Below, piece by piece: positions 1-5,600 of a stretch of 5,704 bases of DNA. The position numbers were made by a program, and so were the translations under genes. Below the pieces are notes generated by a model. That model was not told where the DNA came from, ran no database searches, and was given only the letters and a program-made list of their open reading frames with translations. Each line of letters begins with the position of its first letter. Within the stretch, counting starts at the first letter, position 1. The DNA is from an uncultured Caryophanales bacterium (GTDB taxonomy: Bacteria; Bacillota_I; Bacilli_A; RF39; UBA660): assembly GCA_937897245.1 (NCBI GenBank), contig CALCBO010000112.1, positions 1 through 5,704 on the forward strand, given 5' to 3'.

Positions 1-2245
1 TAGTACATATTGCAATAATTGTTCCTTCATAAGTGATTTGTAGTATTGCTTCTTTATTTAATATGGATTCTTTTGCATTTCTAGGTTTCTCATTTAATAC
101 ATTTGTTTTTTCTTTTTCCATCCCTATAGCTATTGCTGGAAGTGAATCAGTAATAAGATTGATAAACAATAAATGAACAGCATAAAAGGGTGTAGGTAAA
201 ACAAGTATAGAAGATAATAAAACACACAAAATACCTGCAAAATTTCCTGACAATAAATACAATATAGCATTTTTAATATTATTATAAACATTTCTACCAA
301 TCATTACAGCATTAACAATAGTTGCAAAATTATCATCAGTTAAAATCATATCAGCAGCATCTTTGCTTACTTCTGTACCATTTTTTCCCATTGCAATACC
401 TATATCACTTTGTTTTAAAGCAGGAGCATCATTAACACCATCACCTGTCATTGCCACTATATAACCTTTTTTTTGCCATTGTTTAACTATTCTTAATTTA
501 TGCTCGGGAGTAACTCTTGCATAGATACTAACATAAGGTAGTAGATCACTTAATTGCTGATTATTAATAGAATCTAGTCCTTGGCCATCTAAACATAAAT
601 CATTTTCTTCATATATCCCAATTTCTTTACCAATTGATGTAGCCGTAATGATATGATCACCTGTTATCATAATTGGTTTAATACCAGAAGATTTACATTG
701 AGTAATAGCTTCTTTACTTTCGATTCTTAAAGGATCTTTCATTGTTATTAGGGCTATAAACGTTAACTGATATTCATCCTCTTCAGTGACATGATAGTGA
801 TATATATTTTTATAAGCTATTGCTAAAACTCTTAATCCTTTTTTAGCATATTCTTCGTTTTCTTTTTCTAATATATTGATTTGACGTTTTGTTAGTGGTT
901 CTTTTTTTCCGTTGATAAGAATTGTCTGACATTTTCTGATAAGCTTATCAAAAGCGCCTTTTGTGTATAAATGATGATATGATGATACACTCATCAATTT
1001 TCTTGATGAATCAAAAGGGATCTCTTCTTTTCTTACTGTTTTTAATGAATAATTTTGATTTAAACAGCATTGATAAACAAATTCACTTAGTGCTATTTCA
1101 GTGGAATCACCAATCTTTTGATTTTCATGAATAGAAGCATTATTACAGATCTGACAAGCTTTTAATAAGACGAAATGGTCATGTAAAGAAGAATTGATAT
1201 CATTTATAGATAATCTTTGATTATTTATAAATATAGATATGACAGTCATTTTATTCTGAGTTAAAGTTCCGGTCTTATCAGTTAAAATGACAGAAACACA
1301 ACCTAAGCTTTCGACTGAATTTAAAGTTTTTACAATTGCATTTTTATCAGATAAAGTTTGGGTACTTATGGATAAGACTATAGTTACAATTGAGCCCATA
1401 GCTTCAGGTATAGCAGCAACAGCTAAAGCGACTGCTATTAACAGTGCATCTAATACATTTTGTCCATGATAAACATTTAAAAATAATACAAAAGCACAGA
1501 TTATCAATATACCTATAGATAAAGATACAGAAAATTTATCAAGAGATTTTTGTAAAGGTGTTTTTTTCTCTGCTGTATTATTTAGATATTGTGCTATTTT
1601 ACCAATTTCACTATTCATTCCTATCGCTGTAACTACATATTCACCATGGCCATGAGTGACTAGAGTACTAGCATAAACCATGTTTGTTCTATCGCTTAAC
1701 ATTACTTCTTTATTAATTGTTTGATTGTTTTTTTCAACACTGGTGACTTCACCAGTTAAGTGACTTTCATTAACTGAGAATGATGAACAACTAATAATTC
1801 TTCCATCACCATTAATAACATCACCAGCTTCTACATAAACAATATCACCAATTGTAAGTTCATAAGCATTCATTTCTTTTAACTGATGATCACGTTTAAC
1901 TTTTGCTTTATTTAAAGTAAGTTTTTGTAGACTTTCTAATGATTTTCTCGCTTTTATTGTTTGAATTGTACCAAGTAAAGCATTTAATATAATAACAATT
2001 AAAATGACTATTGTACTTTCTATTTGACCACTTAGTGCTGATATTATAGCCGATATTATTAATATAATAACAAGTAAATCTTTAAACTGTTTTAAAAAGA
2101 TAATAAAAGGATGCTCAGCTTTTTTATCTTTCATTTTATTTTGACCATATTTTTTGTTTCTATATTCTGCTTCTTTTGAGTTTAAACCATCTATAGAGGT
2201 ATTTAATTCTTTAAGTATACTTTCTATGTTCTGGTTATAGTACAT
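1..2245 (-). CDS. Calcium-type P-type ATPase (P2, PMCA/SERCA-like), C-terminus cut by window edge
   Basis: Membrane pump that couples ATP hydrolysis, through an aspartyl phosphate, to cation export, most likely of Ca2+. The 748 visible codons are in one frame. Helices M1 and M2 lie near residues 57-73 and 77-96. The actuator loop follows, with TGEV at 164-167 where the family normally has TGES. M3 is near 240-258, and M4 carries the ion-site motif IPEAMG (E281). The phosphorylation motif DKTGTLTQNKMT has D323 as the phosphorylated Asp. The nucleotide-binding KGAFD is at 429-433, followed by MKDPLR, MITGDH, YARVTPEHK and GDGVNDAP (D602, D606). M5 follows, and then M6 with NLITDSLPAIAIGME, whose N and D match SERCA Ca2+ ligands. 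Family members are usually about 870-900 residues, so roughly 130 residues of the last helices are missing. The start is ATG at 2245-2243, with GGAGG 7 bases upstream. Substrate is inferred; Mn2+ or another cation is possible. Confidence 0.93.
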   Translation of the reverse strand, partial: MYYNQNIESILKELNTSIDGLNSKEAEYRNKKYGQNKMKDKKAEHPFIIFLKQFKDLLVIILIISAIISALSGQIESTIVILIVIILNALLGTIQTIKARKSLESLQKLTLNKAKVKRDHQLKEMNAYELTIGDIVYVEAGDVINGDGRIISCSSFSVNESHLTGEVTSVEKNNQTINKEVMLSDRTNMVYASTLVTHGHGEYVVTAIGMNSEIGKIAQYLNNTAEKKTPLQKSLDKFSVSLSIGILIICAFVLFLNVYHGQNVLDALLIAVALAVAAIPEAMGSIVTIVLSISTQTLSDKNAIVKTLNSVESLGCVSVILTDKTGTLTQNKMTVISIFINNQRLSINDINSSLHDHFVLLKACQICNNASIHENQKIGDSTEIALSEFVYQCCLNQNYSLKTVRKEEIPFDSSRKLMSVSSYHHLYTKGAFDKLIRKCQTILINGKKEPLTKRQINILEKENEEYAKKGLRVLAIAYKNIYHYHVTEEDEYQLTFIALITMKDPLRIESKEAITQCKSSGIKPIMITGDHIITATSIGKEIGIYEENDLCLDGQGLDSINNQQLSDLLPYVSIYARVTPEHKLRIVKQWQKKGYIVAMTGDGVNDAPALKQSDIGIAMGKNGTEVSKDAADMILTDDNFATIVNAVMIGRNVYNNIKNAILYLLSGNFAGILCVLLSSILVLPTPFYAVHLLFINLITDSLPAIAIGMEKEKTNVLNEKPRNAKESILNKEAILQITYEGTIIAICT

Positions 2246-2276
2246 TCTTATTCCTCCTTTAATTTATTTTTTCGAC

Positions 2277-2327
2277 AAATAAAAAAGACAAGAATAAAAA
2301 AAGAAATTCTTTAATCATCTTGTCTTT
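2277..2327 (-). promoter_or_regulatory. Leader dyad with trailing T-run, attenuator-like or operator
   Basis: A perfect 10-bp inverted repeat, AAAGACAAGA (2284-2293) and TCTTGTCTTT (2318-2327), flanks a smaller inner dyad (AAAGAA/TTCTTT at 2300-2312). In the minus-strand transcript of the ATPase the hairpin is followed by TTTTTTATTT, the layout of an intrinsic terminator, but placed in the 5' leader about 40 nt before the start codon. No minus-strand gene ends just upstream, so it is not an ordinary end-of-gene terminator here. It could be an attenuator or a DNA operator for a repressor. The stem is A/U-rich and would be weak. Its trailing T-run overlaps the 3' arm. Confidence 0.35.
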
Positions 2328-2350
2328 ATTTAAAATCGATTTCTAAATAG

Positions 2351-2379
2351 ATAATATCATTTCGTTTTTTAAAAGTAAA
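2351..2379 (-). promoter_or_regulatory. Sigma70-type promoter of the P-type ATPase
   Basis: Read on the minus strand, a -35 box TTTACT (2379-2374, 4 of 6 consensus) is followed after exactly 17 bases by a -10 box TATTAT (2356-2351, 5 of 6). Transcription would begin near 2344, leaving a leader of about 100 nt before the ATPase start at 2245. Prediction by eye; the region is AT-rich, so chance matches are possible. Confidence 0.5.
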
Positions 2380-2443
2380 ATAGATTTCATCGACAAAAAA
2401 TAACGAAAAGGAAAAGAAAAGTGTTTTTCGTCAGTTTTTGTAG

Positions 2444-2463
2444 TATAATAAATAATGAGGTGG
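2444..2463 (+). promoter_or_regulatory. -10 box and ribosome binding site of the metallophosphoesterase operon
   Basis: A perfect TATAAT (2444-2449) is followed by TGAGGTGG (2456-2463), which sits 5 bases before the ATG at 2469. No good -35 box is visible 16-18 bases upstream. If this -10 is used, the transcript starts near 2456 with a leader of only about 13 nt. This argues against the earlier in-frame GTG at 2421, which would lie upstream of the transcription start and has no Shine-Dalgarno. Confidence 0.45.
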
Positions 2464-2468
2464 CTTTA

Positions 2469-3449
2469 ATGGAGAACTTTACTATACTCAATACTTTTTT
2501 TAATATGATTTTAGGAAATGAACCTGCTTATATGAGAGCTTTGTTTTCATCATATGAAGATTTTGTAGAAATGAGACAATGGATGAGAGATAAGAAATTA
2601 CCTACTTTTACACTTGATACAATTGATGAAACTGTATTTAGAATGTTAAGACCTAAAATGACTGCTAATGAAGTAGGTGCTTTATTACATACTTATTTTG
2701 TAGAGGAAATGAAACAGATTCAAGATTTGTATAAAAATAGATTACAGGTTTTAATGCTTCCTTCATTGGAGAAGGAAATAGAATATCATCTGGATATTGC
2801 TGGTGATAATATTGATTATTATGAAGTTAAAGATATTTTTTATAGGAATGATTTATCTTTTTTTGACCCATTTCCGCCTTTTTTAATGGCGATTAATCAT
2901 TGTGATTTATGGGGTGGAGTATTGGTTTTTGATGGTCAAAATGAAGTTTTTTGTCCTATTCATAATGATAAAGATAAAGATTATGTTGAAAAAGCTTTAA
3001 TGGAAAATAATGTGTTTGACATATTAAGACTTTATGATCATGATTCATATTTTATTCAGATAAGTGATCTTCATTTAGGTAGAGAGAAGACGATTAAAGG
3101 ATTGAATCAATTATATACTTCTTTAGATTATATGATTCCTAAATTACATAGTCATTATAAACCTAAGTTTTTAATTACTGGAGATTTAATGGAAAGTCCA
3201 AATCGGAAAAATATGTATCTTGCGAATGATTTTATGATACATTTAAAAAAGATATATAAAGCTGATATTACTTTTATTCTAGGGAATCATGATGTTATTG
3301 TGCATGGTTTTAATATGGGGAGAACTCAAAAAAGTAAAGTTATTGCTTATTTGTTGGGGGAACATGTTAAGGTTATTGAAGATGAAAAGTTAGTCATTAT
3401 TAAGATAGATTCAACAAGTGAAGAGGAAAAGTTGGACAAAGACAATTAA
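2469..3449 (+). CDS. Metallophosphoesterase N-terminal piece: unknown domain plus first three motifs
   Basis: This 326-codon frame starts at ATG 2469, chosen because TGAGGTGG lies 5 bases upstream. Residues 1 to about 195 match no family I recognise. They look mostly helical up to about residue 115 (with acidic/basic stretches around VEEMKQIQDLYKNRL), then mixed, with hydrophobic FPPFLMAINHCDLWGGVLVF near 138-157. There is no signal peptide or transmembrane helix, so the protein is probably cytoplasmic. From about residue 196 the phosphoesterase fold begins with FIQISDLHLG, then LITGDLMES and FILGNHDV. After DSTSEEEK the frame continues only six codons in a sequence (LDKDN) unlike the family, then stops. 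Confidence 0.75.
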   Translation: MENFTILNTFFNMILGNEPAYMRALFSSYEDFVEMRQWMRDKKLPTFTLDTIDETVFRMLRPKMTANEVGALLHTYFVEEMKQIQDLYKNRLQVLMLPSLEKEIEYHLDIAGDNIDYYEVKDIFYRNDLSFFDPFPPFLMAINHCDLWGGVLVFDGQNEVFCPIHNDKDKDYVEKALMENNVFDILRLYDHDSYFIQISDLHLGREKTIKGLNQLYTSLDYMIPKLHSHYKPKFLITGDLMESPNRKNMYLANDFMIHLKKIYKADITFILGNHDVIVHGFNMGRTQKSKVIAYLLGEHVKVIEDEKLVIIKIDSTSEEEKLDKDN

Positions 3450-3898
3450 AAGAAATAGATGATGAATTAGATACTATAGATCATTTAGAGGATTATACAA
3501 TTATTGTAATGGTTCATCATCATGTTTATCCAATTACCAAAGCTCAGTTCTTAAAAACAAAATGGCATGAAAAAACATTTATTAATAAAATATTAGAATC
3601 TTCTAAAGCATTAGTAGATGCTGATTTGTTGATTCAATGGTTAGATAAAAGACATATTCAATATGTATTACATGGTCATAAACATTTACCTTTCTTTAGA
3701 AAAGAAGAACAGAAGTTTATTATATCTGGGGGTTCTTCTACTGGTAGTCTTAAGGAAAGTAAAAGTAAATACATATCTTATAATTTAATAAAATATAATA
3801 ATCTTGAAAAGAAAATGAAAACTTGTATTATATTTTATGATGATAAACAGAAGACTGAATGTCAAAGAGTAGAAGTTTATTTGTTTGAGGAGGAATAA
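3422..3898 (+). CDS. Metallophosphoesterase C-terminal piece (-1 frame)
   Basis: The continuation of the phosphoesterase in the -1 frame is open from just after a TGA at 3419-3421. It carries the two remaining metal-binding motifs, MVHHHVYP and HGHKH, then a C-terminal part with the typical FIISGGSSTG strand-turn. The first ATG of this frame (3509) sits on the conserved VHHH strand and has no Shine-Dalgarno, so independent initiation there is unlikely. The 59 bases between the first stop and that ATG are protein-like in this frame (KEIDDELDTIDHLEDYTIIV), as expected for the middle of one gene. The last codons, EEE-stop (GAGGAGGAATAA), also supply the ribosome binding site of the next gene. 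Confidence 0.7.
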   Translation, partial: RGKVGQRQLKEIDDELDTIDHLEDYTIIVMVHHHVYPITKAQFLKTKWHEKTFINKILESSKALVDADLLIQWLDKRHIQYVLHGHKHLPFFRKEEQKFIISGGSSTGSLKESKSKYISYNLIKYNNLEKKMKTCIIFYDDKQKTECQRVEVYLFEEE

Positions 3899-3899
3899 A

Positions 3900-5288
3900 A
3901 TGAAGTTGCTTGATAGAATGAAAGATGAAGAGTTAGGACAAGCGTTGTTATATAATTTTACGAAAGCTTATGGGAGTGTTCCAATGGGATTGTATGATGT
4001 TGTTTTACCTCTTTTGTACATGGATGAGATTAGAGAAAGTTTGAATGAATATACTACTATAGAACAGTGTATTCAAGCTAATGTACAAAAAAATCCCTTA
4101 TTATCTGAAAAATTTGATGAATATTATGAAAGATATGAGGGTATTACTTCTAAAGCTTTAGCAGTAGGGATGTTACAGCATCATTTAGCTTTTAATGTTG
4201 TTAATAATGTAATGTGTGGTGAAGCTTTAGAGGCGGCTTTTCTTGATTTAAATGAAGCTATTTTATTAGCTGAAATGATGCAAGACAAAACAAAAGAAGA
4301 TATTATTTCTTATTTTAAAAGTGAACCAATGAAAATTGTTGTATTACAGACTGATACTTTAGGAAAAGATATTGATTTAGCTGAATTTGAGAATCTAGGA
4401 AATGTTTCAATGTATCCGGTTGTTAATCAAGATCAAGTTGTAGATTTGATTCAAGATGCAGATATTGTTGTTACAAACAAAAATATCCTAACAGAAAAAG
4501 AATTAGCAGGATTAGATAAGTTAAAACTTATTGCTTTAACTGCTACAGGTTATAATAATGTTGATGTTGAATACTGTAAGAGAAAAGGTATAAAAGTTGC
4601 CAATGTTACTGGTTATTCAACTGATACAGTAGCTCAGCATACTTTATCTTTGGCTTTACATTTGATTGAAAAGAATCATTTATATGATGAATATGTAAAA
4701 TCATCTCAATATAGTCAAAGTGGAATGTTTAGTTATTTTGATTATCATTTCCATGATATTAGTTCTATGACTTGGGGAATTGTAGGATTAGGAAATATTG
4801 GTAGAAAAGTAGCTGCAATTGTGACTGCTATAGGAGCCAATGTACAATATTATTCAACGAGTGGGAAGAACTCTAATCATGATTATAAACAGGTTGATTT
4901 TGATACTTTACTTGCTACAAGTGATATTATTAGTATTCATGCACCTTTGAATGATGCGACTTATCATTTGTTTAATAAAGAGTCAATGAGTAAGATGAAA
5001 TCTGATTCTTATTTGATTAATGTGGGTAGAGGTCCTATCGTTGATGAAAAAGCTTTAGTTGATTTATTAAATCAAGGATGGTTTGATGGTGTAGGTTTAG
5101 ATGTTTTTGAGGTTGAACCATTACCAACAAATAGTGCATTGTTTGATATAAAAGATAAAGATAAAGTGATTTTAACACCACATGTTGCTTGGGGATCAGT
5201 TGAAGCTAGACAAAGATTAGTTCATGAAGTCTGTTTAAATATAAAAGAGTTTATGCAGGGAAAAGAACGAAATATTGTAAATAAATAA
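3900..5288 (+). CDS. D-2-hydroxyacid (glycerate-type) dehydrogenase fused to an ABC-3C middle-component-like N-terminal domain
   Basis: This 462-residue protein has a two-part build. Residues 144-462 are a full-length NAD(P)-dependent D-2-hydroxyacid dehydrogenase of glycerate/hydroxypyruvate type. It has the dinucleotide-binding GLGNIG (296-301), NVGRG with catalytic R377, DVFEVEP with catalytic E406 and TPHVAW with catalytic H428. After the second Rossmann strand it reads YYSTSGKN with no acidic residue, which leaves NADP(H) use possible. Residues 1-143 are an added helical domain with ALLYNFTKAYGSVPMGLYDV, then VLPLLYMDEIRESL and later helices. This resembles middle-component proteins of ABC-three-component systems; that match is from memory and uncertain. 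The start is ATG 3900 with GGAGG 6 bases upstream. The earlier in-frame TTG (3885) lies within that site. It begins one base after the phosphoesterase stop, so the two are co-transcribed and probably translationally coupled. Confidence 0.88.
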   Translation: MKLLDRMKDEELGQALLYNFTKAYGSVPMGLYDVVLPLLYMDEIRESLNEYTTIEQCIQANVQKNPLLSEKFDEYYERYEGITSKALAVGMLQHHLAFNVVNNVMCGEALEAAFLDLNEAILLAEMMQDKTKEDIISYFKSEPMKIVVLQTDTLGKDIDLAEFENLGNVSMYPVVNQDQVVDLIQDADIVVTNKNILTEKELAGLDKLKLIALTATGYNNVDVEYCKRKGIKVANVTGYSTDTVAQHTLSLALHLIEKNHLYDEYVKSSQYSQSGMFSYFDYHFHDISSMTWGIVGLGNIGRKVAAIVTAIGANVQYYSTSGKNSNHDYKQVDFDTLLATSDIISIHAPLNDATYHLFNKESMSKMKSDSYLINVGRGPIVDEKALVDLLNQGWFDGVGLDVFEVEPLPTNSALFDIKDKDKVILTPHVAWGSVEARQRLVHEVCLNIKEFMQGKERNIVNK

Positions 5289-5297
5289 ACGTTAAGT

Positions 5298-5510
5298 CTA
5301 TCTTTTTTTTGCATTCTTTTTGTTATTTCTTTTAAGTATAAGATCTAAACCATATCCTAAAAATCTAAATCCCAAAATAAATACTAATCCAATAGCTAAT
5401 AGAATATGATTAGTATTATTAAATAAAGAATAGTATAAGATAAGACCAAAACCAATAAAGTATCCTATCATTGAAAATAATTCTAAAAAAGTGTTTTCTT
5501 CCTTATTCAT
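5298..5510 (-). CDS. Small two-helix membrane protein of unknown function
   Basis: A 70-residue protein not assigned to a family. A short charged N-terminus is followed by two hydrophobic segments, near residues 11-30 (LFSMIGYFIGFGLILYYSLF) and 35-56 (HILLAIGLVFILGFRFLGYG). The tail is strongly basic (LKRNNKKNAKKR), and by the positive-inside rule both ends probably face the cytoplasm. The start is ATG at 5510-5508, with GAGGTG six bases upstream. An in-frame GTG three codons earlier (5519) is part of that Shine-Dalgarno and is rejected. It converges with the dehydrogenase gene, leaving only nine bases between stops, and is divergent from the HAD hydrolase. It has its own promoter. Confidence 0.7.
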   Translation of the reverse strand: MNKEENTFLELFSMIGYFIGFGLILYYSLFNNTNHILLAIGLVFILGFRFLGYGLDLILKRNNKKNAKKR

Positions 5511-5534
5511 CTTTTTCACCTCAACATGTTTATA

Positions 5535-5562
5535 ATTATATCATCTTTTCATTTTATTTCAA
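5535..5562 (-). promoter_or_regulatory. Extended -10 promoter of the small membrane protein
   Basis: Read on the minus strand, TTGAAA (5562-5557, 5 of 6) is followed after 16 bases by TATAAT (5540-5535, perfect). The -10 is preceded by TGA, giving the extended -10 form TGATATAAT. Predicted transcription starts near 5528, a few bases before the GAGGTG ribosome binding site. Confidence 0.6.
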
Positions 5563-5575
5563 TATATGATATAAT
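5546..5575 (+). promoter_or_regulatory. Extended -10 promoter of the HAD hydrolase
   Basis: A perfect TATAAT (5570-5575) is preceded by TGA (extended -10). An imperfect -35, TTTTCA (5546-5551, 4 of 6), lies 18 bases upstream. Predicted transcription starts near 5582, at the edge of the AAGAGGTG ribosome binding site (5584-5591). The -35 region lies inside the spacer of the opposing promoter, so RNA polymerase could probably occupy only one at a time. Confidence 0.6.
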
Positions 5576-5600
5576 ATGTGAGTAAGAGGTGAAAAGACAA

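Larger units (their letters stand above)
2469..3898 (+). pseudogene. Calcineurin-like metallophosphoesterase, frameshifted (single-base deletion or recoding)
   Basis: Two adjacent reading frames together encode one metal-dependent phosphoesterase; the family includes protein phosphatases, nucleotidases, nucleases and cyclic-nucleotide phosphodiesterases. The five motifs of the fold appear in order across the two frames: D-x-H (D200, H202), GD (D239), GNHD (N273, H274), then after the frame change VHHH (350-352) and GHKH (403-406). The first frame ends at TAA 3447-3449. The -1 frame is open from 3422. Adding one A to the run at 3427-3430 joins them into a 476-residue protein reading DSTSEEEKVGQRQLKEID across the junction, with natural spacing between motifs. 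As written, the first product lacks the last two metal-binding motifs and should be inactive. Explanations are a sequencing error in an A-run, a genuine recent inactivating mutation, or -1 ribosomal slippage at A_AAG. Substrate unknown. Confidence 0.8.
5535..5575. repeat. 10-bp perfect inverted repeat spanning both divergent promoters
   Basis: ATTATATCAT (5535-5544) and ATGATATAAT (5566-5575) are exact reverse complements separated by 21 bases. Each arm contains the extended -10 box of one of the two divergent promoters, which accounts for nine of the ten bases. Confidence 0.7.

Noticed and set aside
1287..1469. 60-codon plus-strand open frame
   Set aside because: It lies wholly antisense to the conserved M4/phosphorylation-site region of the ATPase and has no ribosome binding site; it is a shadow of that gene.
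2246..2345. Known metal riboswitch in the ATPase leader
   Set aside because: The leader is almost entirely A/T and lacks the G-rich conserved segments expected of the yybP-ykoY or NiCo classes.
2421..2468. Upstream GTG start adding 16 residues to the phosphoesterase
   Set aside because: It would begin before the likely -10 box, lacks a Shine-Dalgarno, and the ATG at 2469 has a good one.
3509..3898. Independent 129-residue gene starting at 3509
   Set aside because: The ATG lies within a core strand of the phosphoesterase fold and has no ribosome binding site; the frame is open and family-like well upstream of it.
5289..5312. Terminator between the convergent dehydrogenase and small membrane protein genes
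   Set aside because: There is a run of eight T at 5303-5310 but no convincing stem upstream of it on the plus strand, and no hairpin with T-run on the minus strand. The T-run is also part of the Lys-rich tail of the minus-strand gene.
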